From: Dyella tabacisoli
GTDB taxonomy: Bacteria > Pseudomonadota > Gammaproteobacteria > Xanthomonadales > Rhodanobacteraceae
Direction of reading: 5' to 3'
Assembly: GCF_003350925.1 (NCBI RefSeq)
Contig: NZ_KZ857174.1
Span: forward strand, 382,280-446,279
Length of the DNA stretch: 64,000 nucleotides
Shown: piece after piece, positions 46,232-55,158 of the stretch
Layout of the letters: each line of letters begins with the position of its first letter
Position numbering within the stretch: position 1 is the first letter of the stretch
Made by a program: the position numbers and the translations under genes
Notes under the pieces: generated by a model
Told to the model about the DNA's origin: nothing
The model's database searches: none
The model's input: the letters and a program-made list of their open reading frames with translations, nothing else

Positions 46232-47026
46232 ATGCGCGCCTATCTCGATTTGTTACAGCATGTGCTCGATCACGGCACCGAAAAAGCCGATCGCACAGGT
46301 ACCGGTACGCGTAGCGTATTCGGCTGGCAGATGCGCTTCGATCTGGCGCAAGGTTTTCCGCTCGTCACCACCAAGAAATTGCATCTGAAATCGATCATCC
46401 ACGAGCTGATCTGGTTTCTGCGCGGCGATACCAACACCGCCTATCTCAAAGAGCACGGCGTCAGCATTTGGGACGAGTGGGCCGATGCTCACGGTGAGCT
46501 TGGGCCGGTATACGGCAAGCAGTGGCGCGCCTGGCCCAAGGCCGATGGCGGTACAGTCGATCAAATAAGCTGGCTGGTTGAAGAGATTAAGCGCAATCCC
46601 GATTCGCGTCGGCTGATTGTCAGCGCGTGGAATGTCGGCGAGTTACCGAAGATGGCGCTGATGCCATGCCATACGTTGTTTCAATTTTACGTGGCCGACG
46701 GCCGCCTGAGCTGCCAGCTTTACCAGCGCTCCGGCGACATTTTTCTCGGCGTGCCCTTCAATATCGCCAGCTATGCGCTACTGACCCAGATGATCGCCCA
46801 GGTTTGCGGATTGCAGCCGGGTGACTTTGTGCACACGCTGGGCGACGCACACCTCTATAACAATCACGTCGAGCAGGCGCGGCTGCAACTTACGCGCCAA
46901 CCATCGCCACTGCCGAAGTTGCAGCTCAACCCCAAGGTGGGCTCGATATTCGATTTTCGCTACGAAGACATCGCTATAACCGATTACACGCCACAGCCGG
47001 CCATTAAAGCGCCGGTGGCCGTTTAA
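46232..47026 (+). CDS. thyA: Thymidylate synthase ThyA
   Basis: Makes dTMP from dUMP using methylene-tetrahydrofolate. 264 residues, exactly the E. coli-type length. Catalytic Cys146 in [12 protein letters not shown]; also [49 protein letters not shown] and HLYNNH. Between lgt and folA; folA regenerates the dihydrofolate it produces. Confidence 0.97.
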   Translation: MRAYLDLLQHVLDHGTEKADRTGTGTRSVFGWQMRFDLAQGFPLVTTKKLHLKSIIHELIWFLRGDTNTAYLKEHGVSIWDEWADAHGELGPVYGKQWRAWPKADGGTVDQISWLVEEIKRNPDSRRLIVSAWNVGELPKMALMPCHTLFQFYVADGRLSCQLYQRSGDIFLGVPFNIASYALLTQMIAQVCGLQPGDFVHTLGDAHLYNNHVEQARLQLTRQPSPLPKLQLNPKVGSIFDFRYEDIAITDYTPQPAIKAPVAV

Positions 47027-47106
47027 GCGCGTAAAATTCGATGCTATGGGGAAGGCCGCTCGGTCTTGCCTGCTGCTCTTTTGTTAATGATGAATCTAGG
47101 ATTTTC

Positions 47107-47595
47107 ATGGCTATTTCGCTGATTGCCGCGCTGGACGAAAACCTCGCTATTGGCCGTAAGGGCCAACTGCCGTGGCATTTGCCGGACGACTTGCGCTGGT
47201 TCAAACAACTGACGGTCGGTAAATACATCTTGATGGGCTACAACACCGCTGTGGCGATCGGTCGCGCGCTGCCGGAGCGCCAGAATCTGGTGCTGTCGCG
47301 CAAGCACGAAGCGCCGTTTCCAGGCCAGCGCACTGTGCGCTCAGTGCTGGAGGCGCAGGCGCTTAGCGACGGCACCGGGTTGATGGTGATCGGCGGTGGA
47401 CAGGTTTATGCCGAGGCGTTGCCATTGGCTCGGCGGCTTTACTTAACCTGGGTGAATGCGGCTACCGAGGGTGCCGATACCTTTTTCCCTGGCGTGCATT
47501 TCAGCGACTGGACCGAAGTGTCGCGTGTGCACCACAAGAAAGACAAAGAGCACGTCTACGACTTCGACATGGTCGAATACATCCGCGGCAACTGA
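47107..47595 (+). CDS. folA: Dihydrofolate reductase FolA
   Basis: 162 residues from ATG 47107. ISLIAALDENLAIGRKGQLP, WHLPDDLRWFKQLT with the catalytic Asp, MGYNTAVAIGRALPERQN and VIGGGQVYAEAL match DHFR. Reduces dihydrofolate to tetrahydrofolate with NADPH. Overlaps the next gene by 1 nt (TGATG). The common MGRxT phrase reads MGYNT here, a small variation near the cofactor site. Confidence 0.93.
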   Translation: MAISLIAALDENLAIGRKGQLPWHLPDDLRWFKQLTVGKYILMGYNTAVAIGRALPERQNLVLSRKHEAPFPGQRTVRSVLEAQALSDGTGLMVIGGGQVYAEALPLARRLYLTWVNAATEGADTFFPGVHFSDWTEVSRVHHKKDKEHVYDFDMVEYIRGN

Positions 47596-48548
47596 TGCCG
47601 GCACTGATGCATGTGATGGCTGGCGTCATGCTCGACGCCAGCGGCCGTGTGCTGTTGGCGCAACGTCCACCCGGCAAGCATCTCGCCGGGTTATGGGAAT
47701 TTCCGGGCGGCAAAATCGATCCGGGCGAGGTGCCTCTGGCTGCGTTGGTACGCGAACTGCGCGAGGAGTTGGGTGTCGATGTCGACGCCGCGACAGCCGT
47801 GCCGTTGATCCGCATACCCTGGCGCTATGGCGATCGCGATTTGCTGCTCGACGCCTGGCAGATTGATCGCTGGCAGGGGCAGCCGTTGTCGCTGGAAGGT
47901 CAGGCGTGGCAATGGATCGCCCCGGATCACGTCGACCCCGCCATCCTCGCGCCGGCCGATCGACCTATTCTGCAGGCTCTGCGATTACCGTCGCGCTATC
48001 CCATTACACCGGCTGATGTTGAGCTTTCGGCTTATCCGCTATGGCTGGCTCGTTTGAGTCAGGCGATAGAGCGGGGCGAGCGGCTGCTACAACTGCGGCT
48101 GCCGCTATGGCCGGTTGAAAGTGTGCGCGAGTTGGCGAGCGCATTGCTGCCATTGGCGCGACGCTGCGGGGCATCGCTGCTGCTCAATGGCGATATTGAA
48201 GGCGCGCGTCAACTTGGCTTAGGTGTCGGCGTGCAACTGCAGACGCGTCAATGCCGCGAGCTATCCGAACGCCCTCTGCCCCTGACACAGCTCGTGGGCG
48301 TTAGCTGTCATAACGAAGCGGAATTGGTGCAGGCCTCACGCCTACAGGCCGATTTCGCGATGCTGTCGCCGGTAGCGGTGACGGCCAGTCATCCTGACGT
48401 GCCGCCCTTGGGTTGGTCGCGATTTGGGCAGTTGGTAGAGCGCGCTGCCTTACCGGTTTATGCGCTGGGCGGCATGATGCCGGTGGATGGTGACAGGGCG
48501 CGTGATGCAGGTGGGCAGGGTGTGGCGGGGATTCGTGGGTTCTGGTGA
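47595..48548 (+). CDS. Nudix hydrolase (MutT-like) fused to thiamine-phosphate-synthase-like domain
   Basis: 317 residues. The N-terminal MutT domain (1-130) has a complete Nudix box, GGKIDPGEVPLAALVRELRE followed by ELGV; it likely removes oxidised dGTP. The C-terminal half (about 135-317) is a ThiE/TenI-type barrel (YPLWLARLSQAIERGERLLQ, FAMLSPV, LGWSRFGQLVERAALPVYAL, GG). Such fusions occur in many proteobacteria, and the ThiE-like part is often considered non-catalytic or of unknown role. Terminal gene of the lgt-thyA-folA group. Confidence 0.85.
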   Translation: MPALMHVMAGVMLDASGRVLLAQRPPGKHLAGLWEFPGGKIDPGEVPLAALVRELREELGVDVDAATAVPLIRIPWRYGDRDLLLDAWQIDRWQGQPLSLEGQAWQWIAPDHVDPAILAPADRPILQALRLPSRYPITPADVELSAYPLWLARLSQAIERGERLLQLRLPLWPVESVRELASALLPLARRCGASLLLNGDIEGARQLGLGVGVQLQTRQCRELSERPLPLTQLVGVSCHNEAELVQASRLQADFAMLSPVAVTASHPDVPPLGWSRFGQLVERAALPVYALGGMMPVDGDRARDAGGQGVAGIRGFW

Positions 48549-48594
48549 TTTGAGCCGAGAGCGTCAGAGAGGTGAGGTTTTGTCGCTAGTCCGT

Positions 48595-48636
48595 ACCCCT
48601 CCCCAACCCTCCCCTGCAGGCAGGGGAGGGGGCAGG
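48595..48636. repeat. GC-rich palindromic repeat, copy R8
   Basis: CCCCTCCCCAACCCTCCCCTGC...GCAGGGGAGGGGGCAGG, nearly identical to R1 and R2. Located between the convergent ends of the Nudix/ThiE and coaE genes. Confidence 0.8.
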
Positions 48637-48666
48637 TAGATGGGCTCGGAGACTTTGAGTTGGCTC

Positions 48667-49302
48667 TTAGGCGTGCCGCGCCAATGCCAAATAGCTCGCA
48701 TGCAAACTGGCAACCGCCGCCTCTAGCGCTGCCCTGTCGCCGCTGTTGTCGATGATGTCATCGGCCAAGGCCATGCGCCGTTCGCGGCTGGCTTGTCGAT
48801 CGAGCATGCGTTGCGCCAGCGTCGTGTCGATTTGGTCGCGGTGGATAAGACGATCGAGCCGGGTGCTATCAGGTGCATCTACCAGCAGGATGCGATTGAC
48901 CCAGCGATAGTGCTCGATGTTTTCCGTCAACAGCGGAATCGCCAACAGGCAATAAGGGCCGCGGTCTGTCCGGGCATGGTCTTGCAACCACTGCCGTACC
49001 CGTGGATGGATGATGGCCTCCAGCGTGAGCCTGGCATGGTCATCCGCGAAGATACGTCGACGCATCGATGCGCGATCCAGTTGGCCTTCGGCATCGAGTG
49101 CTTCAGCGCCGAAGGCCTCCACGATAGCCCGCAAGCCACCGCTACCGGGCGCGACCACCGCGCGAGCGGCGATGTCGGCGTCGTAGACGGCAATACCATG
49201 CGCCTCGAAACAGTGCGCTACCGCACTCTTGCCCGAGGCAATGCCCCCAGTCAGTGCGATGACGTAGCTAGGGTGTTCTGCAGTCAACGCAATCCGGTCC
49301 AT
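48667..49302 (-). CDS. coaE: Dephospho-CoA kinase CoaE
   Basis: Final step of CoA synthesis: ATP-dependent 3' phosphorylation of dephospho-CoA. 211 residues. P-loop GGIASGKS (19-26), YDADIAARAVV, IHPRVR, and the lid region with LDRLIHRD and RMLDRQAS. Overlaps pilD by 19 nt, in the conserved pilBCD-coaE cluster. Confidence 0.95.
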   Translation of the reverse strand: MDRIALTAEHPSYVIALTGGIASGKSAVAHCFEAHGIAVYDADIAARAVVAPGSGGLRAIVEAFGAEALDAEGQLDRASMRRRIFADDHARLTLEAIIHPRVRQWLQDHARTDRGPYCLLAIPLLTENIEHYRWVNRILLVDAPDSTRLDRLIHRDQIDTTLAQRMLDRQASRERRMALADDIIDNSGDRAALEAAVASLHASYLALARHA

Positions 49303-50168
49303 TGCATATAGGTTTGCAGCAGGCTGTCGCCAGCGATAAACCAGACCCAGCCCGCGGCGGCAATAAAGGGGCCGAACGGCATGGGCACGTCACGGCCATG
49401 TTTACGCAGGGCAATCAAACCGCCGCCGACCAGGGCGCCGATCAGTGAAGACAGCAAGATGATCGGCAGCAGTGCCGTTGGCCCCATCCAGGCGCCCAAG
49501 GCGGCCAGCAATTTGAAGTCGCCATACCCCATGCCCTCCTTGCCGGTGAGCAGTTTGAACAGCCAGTACACGCTCCACAGGCTTAGATAGCCGATCGCGG
49601 CGCCGATAATGGCTGCGGTTGAACCAGCGAATAGCGGTAGCAGGCTGAGCAGCAAGCCCAGCCATAGCAAGGGAAAGGTCAGTTGGTCAGGCAGTAGCTG
49701 CGTGCGGAAATCAATGCCGGCCAGGGCAACCAGCGTCCAGGTGAAGGTCAGCCCGGCCAGGGCCGGCCAGCCGATGCCGAACTTCCAGACAATCGCCGCA
49801 CTGAGCAAGCCAGTCAGCAATTCGACCAAGGGGTATTGGATTGAAATGGCTGTTTGGCAATAGCGGCAGCGCCCGCACAACAGCAGCCAGCCAAACAGCG
49901 GGATATTGTCCAGCGCCGACAGCCGATGCTTGCAATACGGACAATGCGAAGGCTCGCGCACAATGCCCGGCGGCAGCGGCGATTCATCATCGGCCTCAAG
50001 CTCGAGCACGTCGCGTGCTTCGCTGCGCCAGCTCGCCGCCATGCGCTCAGGCAGGCGCAGGATCACCACGTTGAGAAAGCTGCCTACAAGTAAGCCGAGC
50101 ACGCCAGCTATGGCGGTGCAGACCCAGGGGGAAAGTTCGAGCATGCGCGGTCCACGGGCGTAAAACAT
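49284..50168 (-). CDS. pilD: Prepilin peptidase PilD/GspO
   Basis: Membrane aspartyl protease that cleaves and N-methylates type IV prepilins and type II pseudopilins. 294 residues, or 286 if the ATG at 50144 is used; the first ATG has AGAGGG close upstream. N-terminal GSFLNVVILRLP and a four-Cys zinc-like site, CPYC and CGRCRYC. Catalytic Asp are in GIDFRTQLLPD and GMGYGDFKL. Eight membrane helices. Confidence 0.95.
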   Translation of the reverse strand: MFYARGPRMLELSPWVCTAIAGVLGLLVGSFLNVVILRLPERMAASWRSEARDVLELEADDESPLPPGIVREPSHCPYCKHRLSALDNIPLFGWLLLCGRCRYCQTAISIQYPLVELLTGLLSAAIVWKFGIGWPALAGLTFTWTLVALAGIDFRTQLLPDQLTFPLLWLGLLLSLLPLFAGSTAAIIGAAIGYLSLWSVYWLFKLLTGKEGMGYGDFKLLAALGAWMGPTALLPIILLSSLIGALVGGGLIALRKHGRDVPMPFGPFIAAAGWVWFIAGDSLLQTYMQWTGLR

Positions 50169-50201
50169 AAGCCCTCTGAGTGAGGGCTTGGGGCCAAGAG
50201 C

Positions 50202-51470
50202 TTACATCGTGCCAGCAAGCTTGAAGATGGGCAGGTACAGAGAAATCACCATGCCACCGACTAGAACGCCAAGGATGACCATGATAATCGGCTCGAGCAG
50301 GGTAGACAGCGTGTCGACTGCGTTGCTGACTTCTTCTTCATAGAACTCTGCGACCTTGAACAGCATCTTATCTAAGGCACCAGATTCCTCACCGATAGCG
50401 GTCATCTGCACGACCATGTTCGGGAATAGTGCGGTCTGGCGCATCGCCAGTTGCAATTGATGACCAACGGATACGTCTTCCCGCATTTGTCGTACTGCGT
50501 CACCGTAAACAATGCTGCCGGTAGCACCCGCGACGGCATCCAGCGCCTCGACCAGTGGTACGCCTGCGTGGAAGGTGACGCCCAGTGTTCGGGCGAATCG
50601 GGCGATGGCCGACTGATGCAAGATATTGCCGATCACCGGCAACTTCAGCATGACGCGATCAAGAAAATGAGCGAACTTCACGGAGCGCTTTTTTGCCATA
50701 ACCAGGGCAACAACGCTGCCAATGATCACTGCGATGACTAAGAGCCACCAATGTTGCATGAATTGAGATGCGCTAACGACAATTTGGGTCGGCAGTGGTA
50801 ATTCAGCGCCTGCATCCTTAAATGTCTTCTCAAACACCGGCACTACAAACAGCAACAAGATCATGCTGACCAACAACGCGACGACTAGAACCATAATGGG
50901 GTAGAACAGCGCCTTCTTGATCTTGCTTTTGATGGCCTCCATGCGCTCCTTATAGGTCGCTACCGTATCCAGCACGGTATCGAGTACGCCTGCTGACTCG
51001 CCGGCGTGAACCAGGTTTCGATATAGCTCGTCGAACTGCACTGGATACTTTGCCAGTGCTTCATGCATGGATGCGCCACCCTCAATGCCCTGTTTCACAT
51101 CAATAAGGATGTTCTTGAAGCGAATGTTCTTTTGACCACTGGCGATGATGTCGAAGGCCTGCACCATTGGTACGCCAGAAGCCATCATGGTGGCGATTTG
51201 GCGGCTGAAGATGGCTACATCACGCGGTTTGACCGAGCTGCCAGTGGCGCCAAACAAGGGTTTGCCACGCTCGCGCACTGTCTGCGGGTTCATGCCTTGG
51301 CGGCGTAGCTCAGCTTTGACCAGCGAGGCATTCTTCGCCGCCATCTCGCCCTTCATACGCTTGCCGCGCTTGTCCAGCGCCACCCAGTCGTAAGTAGTCA
51401 GCGCACTGACTTCGGCGCGTTGAGCGCCCAACGTGCGCGTGTTTTTTGCGATTGCGGTAGCCGTGGCCAT
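50202..51470 (-). CDS. pilC: Type IV pilus inner-membrane platform protein PilC
   Basis: 422 residues of the GspF/PilC family: two repeated helical cytoplasmic domains (about 75-195 and 280-400), three membrane helices, IFSRQIATMMASGVPMVQAF and ARTLGVTFHAGVPLVEALDA. It transmits the motion of pilus ATPases to pilus assembly. Adjacent to pilD; no pilA lies before pilB. Confidence 0.95.
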   Translation of the reverse strand: MATATAIAKNTRTLGAQRAEVSALTTYDWVALDKRGKRMKGEMAAKNASLVKAELRRQGMNPQTVRERGKPLFGATGSSVKPRDVAIFSRQIATMMASGVPMVQAFDIIASGQKNIRFKNILIDVKQGIEGGASMHEALAKYPVQFDELYRNLVHAGESAGVLDTVLDTVATYKERMEAIKSKIKKALFYPIMVLVVALLVSMILLLFVVPVFEKTFKDAGAELPLPTQIVVSASQFMQHWWLLVIAVIIGSVVALVMAKKRSVKFAHFLDRVMLKLPVIGNILHQSAIARFARTLGVTFHAGVPLVEALDAVAGATGSIVYGDAVRQMREDVSVGHQLQLAMRQTALFPNMVVQMTAIGEESGALDKMLFKVAEFYEEEVSNAVDTLSTLLEPIIMVILGVLVGGMVISLYLPIFKLAGTM

Positions 51471-51612
51471 ACGTGAGTTTTCCCCCGGTGGTTCTATCCG
51501 GCTTGGTTGTAAGGCCCCGCCGGCATGATTTCTCGCAGCTTATGTCATTACACCGGGTCAATCCGTGGCCTCGAACGCAGGTTCGATGCTACGGCCGTCC
51601 CAGATCTGTGAT

Positions 51613-51646
51613 TACCCTCTCCCCTGGCAAGCTTAGGAGAGGGGTC
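51613..51646. repeat. Diverged GC-rich palindrome, copy R9
   Basis: TACCCTCTCCCCTGGCAAGC...TTAGGAGAGGGGTCTTA. The stem is imperfect and weaker than in other copies. It occupies the pilC-pilB spacer just after the pilB stop, where a pilA gene is found in some relatives. Confidence 0.6.
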
Positions 51647-53368
51647 TTAATCCTTGGTTACACGATCGATTTCAGCAAGGCTGGTTACGCCGTTTTTGGC
51701 CTTAAGCAGAGCGGACGCGCGTAGATCGTTGACGCCGGCTTTGCGGGCCACCTCGGCGATCTGCAGCGCATTGCCTCCTTGCAGCACGATCTTCTGAATA
51801 TCCTCCAGCATGGGCATGACTTGATAAATACCCACGCGCCCTTTGTAGCCCTCATTACAGCTATCGCAGCCGACTGCCTCGTACAGCGTCAGCCCCGCGT
51901 CGATATCTTCCTGAGTGAAGCCAGCGGCGAGCAATACCTGCGGCGGCAGGTCCATTGGCTTCTTGCAGTCGTGCAGGCGGCGCGCCAGTCGCTGCGCGAT
52001 CACCAAGGTCACCGATGAGGTGATGTTGTAGGGCGCGATACCCATGTTCATCAGTCGCGCGATGGTCTGTGGCGCATCGTTGGTATGCAGGGTAGACAAC
52101 ACCATATGACCGGTCTGCGCGGCCTTGATGGCAATTTCGGCGGTTTCCAGGTCGCGGATTTCGCCGACCATGATGATGTCCGGATCCTGGCGCAGAAACG
52201 AACGCAGCGCGGCAGAGAAGGTCATGCCGCGCTTGACGTTCTGCTGCACCTGGTTAACGCCTTCCATGCGGATTTCCACCGGATCCTCCACCGTCGAGAT
52301 ATTGCGTTCGGCGGTGTTGAGGATATTCAGCGCGGTATACAGCGATACGGTTTTACCCGAGCCGGTAGGGCCGGTGACCAGCACCATGCCGTAGGGCTTG
52401 TGGATGGCATCGAGGTAAAGATTCTTCTGTATTTCCTCGTAGCCCAGCTTGTCGATACCCATTTTGGCCGAGGAGCCATCGAGGATGCGCAGTACGATCT
52501 TCTCACCGAACAACGTTGGCAGCGTGCTGACACGAAAATCCACTGCGCGACTCTTAGACAGGTTGAGCTTGATGCGGCCATCCTGCGGGACACGACGCTC
52601 GGCGATATCCAGCCCCGCCATCACCTTCAGGCGAGACGAAATTCGCGGTGCCAGCTTCATCGGCGGGCTGGCGACGGCACGCAGCATACCGTCCATGCGT
52701 AGACGGACGCGGTATTGGCTCTCGAACGGCTCGAAGTGGATATCCGAGGCGCCACGGCGAATTGCATCTACCAGGATTTTGTTGACGAACTTGACCACCG
52801 GGGCTTCGTCGCCCGCGGTGGCGTCGATACCGCTTGATTCTGCCTCGTCATCCCCTCCTTCAAGCACCAGCTCATCCAGGTCGCCGCTGCCCATCTCAGG
52901 CATGGCGTTACTCATGGTGTTGAGTACGCTCTCGATCACCCGAATCAGCTGCCCGCGTTCAACCAGGATCGGCTCGACCATGCAGTTGGAATTGAACTTG
53001 ATCTCGTCCAGCGCATGCGACTGCATAGGGTCGGCGATGGCGACAAACAGCCGCTTGCCGCGCTTGAACAGCGGCAGGGCCTTGTGTTTGTTGATCAGTG
53101 CCTCACTAATCAGGCCTAACGGCATGCTAGCGGTGTTGAGCGCCGACACGTCCATCATCGGCATGCCGAACTCGGCTGAAGCGATCTGGGTCAGTCGTGA
53201 ACTGTCGACCAGATTGTGGTCCAGCAGCCAGGCGGCCAATGATGTCTTTTGTTGGGTGGATTCCGTAACGGCACGGCGCACATCGGCTTCCGGCAGTATC
53301 CCCTCGGACACCAGCCTACGCGCCATGCCCGATAGGCCGGCCAGCGACACTTGCAGTTGCGATGACAT
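51647..53368 (-). CDS. pilB: Type IV pilus assembly ATPase PilB
   Basis: 573 residues. N-terminal GspE-II domain, central ATPase with Walker A GPTGSGKT, Walker B with RQDPDIIMVGEIRD, His box GHMVLSTLHTNDAP, and C-terminal CDSCNEGYKGRVGIY, a zinc-like Cys region. It drives pilus extension. Encoded upstream of pilC and pilD on the same strand. It is transcribed divergently from the GT2 gene at 53562. Confidence 0.95.
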   Translation of the reverse strand: MSSQLQVSLAGLSGMARRLVSEGILPEADVRRAVTESTQQKTSLAAWLLDHNLVDSSRLTQIASAEFGMPMMDVSALNTASMPLGLISEALINKHKALPLFKRGKRLFVAIADPMQSHALDEIKFNSNCMVEPILVERGQLIRVIESVLNTMSNAMPEMGSGDLDELVLEGGDDEAESSGIDATAGDEAPVVKFVNKILVDAIRRGASDIHFEPFESQYRVRLRMDGMLRAVASPPMKLAPRISSRLKVMAGLDIAERRVPQDGRIKLNLSKSRAVDFRVSTLPTLFGEKIVLRILDGSSAKMGIDKLGYEEIQKNLYLDAIHKPYGMVLVTGPTGSGKTVSLYTALNILNTAERNISTVEDPVEIRMEGVNQVQQNVKRGMTFSAALRSFLRQDPDIIMVGEIRDLETAEIAIKAAQTGHMVLSTLHTNDAPQTIARLMNMGIAPYNITSSVTLVIAQRLARRLHDCKKPMDLPPQVLLAAGFTQEDIDAGLTLYEAVGCDSCNEGYKGRVGIYQVMPMLEDIQKIVLQGGNALQIAEVARKAGVNDLRASALLKAKNGVTSLAEIDRVTKD

Positions 53369-53561
53369 AGTTATTGTTGTCCAGCCCCCCGACAGGCATA
53401 GAATTTACCCCAGTTGGAGCGACCGGTCATCCATACTCGGTCACAGATCTTCCTGGAGTGACCTAGCGCACAGTGTTTGTGGCTGTAAGTAGTGCGTCGC
53501 AGCAGAGGCGGCGACTCCGGCTTGAGCGCGTTATGATTCTTCGTCTTATCGGGGAATTACC

Positions 53562-54416
53562 TTGAATCGCTTAAGCATCATCTTGCCTGCCAAGAACGAG
53601 GCGGGGGCTCTCGCCAGCCTGCTGCCACGCCTGCGTGCGGCCCAACCAGGGGCGGAAATCATCGTGGTAGACGATGGCTCCACCGACGATACGCGGGCCA
53701 TTTGCGAGAGCAGCGGGGTGACCTGCCTGTCTTCGCCGTATTCGATGGGGAATGGCGCTGCGATCAAGCGCGGTGCGCGGGCGGCGGTGGGCGAGATACT
53801 GATTTTTATGGATGGCGACGGTCAGCATGATCCCGCCGATGTCGCGCGTTTGCTGGAACGTTTGGAGCAGGGCTACGACATGGTGGTCGGCGCGCGCGAC
53901 TGGGGTAGTCAGGCGGGCGTAGGCCGTGGTGTGGCCAATACGATTTACAACTGGCTTGCCACCCGTATGACAGGTCATGTCATCGCTGATCTCACGTCGG
54001 GTTTTCGTGCGGTGCGTGCGGACAAGTTTCGCGAGTTTCTGCACCTCTTGCCCAATGGCTTCAGCTACCCGACGACCAGTACGATGGCGTTTTTCCGTAG
54101 CGCTTATCCGGTGGCTTATGTGCCGATCAAGGCCGCGAAACGGGTTGGCAAGAGTCATATCAAGCCGTTTAAGGACGGTGTGCGTTTTTTGTTGATTATA
54201 TTCAAGATCGCGACGTTGTATTCGCCGTTGAAATTGTTCGTTCCGGCAAGCGCGTTATTCTTTTTGCTCGGTTGCCTTAACTATGCGTGGACTTTCATGC
54301 ACGGTGGTCGTTTGACAAATATGAGCACATTAATGTGGAGCGCGGCGGTTATCGTCTTTCTGATAGGGCTGGTTTCCGAGCAGATCACAGCATTGACATA
54401 TCGCCGTCATGACTGA
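53562..54416 (+). CDS. GT2 family glycosyltransferase, polyprenyl-phosphate-hexose synthase-like
   Basis: 284 residues from TTG 53562 with GGGGA upstream and no in-frame ATG near. GT-A fold: ILPAKNEAGALASLLPRL, IIVVDDGSTDDTRAI, and IFMDGDGQHDPADVARLLE with the DxD-like Asp residues. Two C-terminal membrane helices (about 225-280). This arrangement resembles dolichol-phosphate-mannose synthases and ArnC-like enzymes, which load a sugar onto a polyprenyl phosphate. First gene of the plus-strand glycan unit; overlaps the methyltransferase gene by 8 nt. Confidence 0.85.
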   Translation: MNRLSIILPAKNEAGALASLLPRLRAAQPGAEIIVVDDGSTDDTRAICESSGVTCLSSPYSMGNGAAIKRGARAAVGEILIFMDGDGQHDPADVARLLERLEQGYDMVVGARDWGSQAGVGRGVANTIYNWLATRMTGHVIADLTSGFRAVRADKFREFLHLLPNGFSYPTTSTMAFFRSAYPVAYVPIKAAKRVGKSHIKPFKDGVRFLLIIFKIATLYSPLKLFVPASALFFLLGCLNYAWTFMHGGRLTNMSTLMWSAAVIVFLIGLVSEQITALTYRRHD

Positions 54417-55158
54417 TGGTTCCAGTGGATTGCGTCGTCAATTAAGGCAATGGCTAGCTCCTATAAGCGCTACTCCACTGCATCCGCAATGGCAGGCTGC
54501 CAGATGTGGGCGTCGAAGAAATGCGTGGATTGAAGAAAGGGCTTTCGGTTTGGTGCTGGATATCGGCTGTGCTGATGGCCAGATCCGACAGGGCCTAAGA
54601 AATATTGAAGGCTATATTGGTCTCGATTATCCAATAACAACAAAGCTATATGGCACCCGTCCCAATATTTTCGGTGATGCCAAGGCACTGGCTTTTGCAG
54701 AAAATTCATTTGATACAGTGCTTCTTCTTGATGTGGTTGAGCATCTTTCTCAGCCAGAGGCCGCGCTGCGGGAAGCTTGCCGAGTACTCAAGTTTAGTGG
54801 TCGCTTGTTGTTGACTATTCCTTTTGCCTATCCCTTGCACGATCAACCACACGACTTTCAGAGATTCACCGTGCATGGCCTCGAGTATCGGTTGCGTGAG
54901 GCGGGTTTTGAAACAGCAGTTATAGTGGAGGCGACCGATGGCATTGATGCCACTGCGGGCTGCCTGTCGATGACTTTGGCTCAAGGTGCAATTGATGCGA
55001 TTTCATCCCGGGGGTGGCGGATGGTGATGGTTCCGATCGCAATCGCTCTAATTCCGATAGTCAATCTCCTAGGCTGGCTACTTTCTAAGCTGCTGCCTGC
55101 ACGGAACATGATGCCCGCTGCCTACTATGTAGTAGCCCATAGACGCGGCATTCCATGA
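54409..55158 (+). CDS. Class I SAM-dependent methyltransferase
   Basis: 249 residues. SAM motif I LVLDIGCADGQI, motif II-like FDTVLLLDVVEHLSQPEAAL, and a RLLLTIPFAYPLHDQPHDFQ acceptor region, as in methyltransferases acting on sugars or lipid carriers. The C-terminal part (about 205-230) is hydrophobic and may attach to the membrane. Overlaps both neighbours (8 and 4 nt), so it belongs to the glycan operon. The base composition is more AT-rich than the pil genes. Confidence 0.75.
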   Translation: MTDGSSGLRRQLRQWLAPISATPLHPQWQAARCGRRRNAWIEERAFGLVLDIGCADGQIRQGLRNIEGYIGLDYPITTKLYGTRPNIFGDAKALAFAENSFDTVLLLDVVEHLSQPEAALREACRVLKFSGRLLLTIPFAYPLHDQPHDFQRFTVHGLEYRLREAGFETAVIVEATDGIDATAGCLSMTLAQGAIDAISSRGWRMVMVPIAIALIPIVNLLGWLLSKLLPARNMMPAAYYVVAHRRGIP

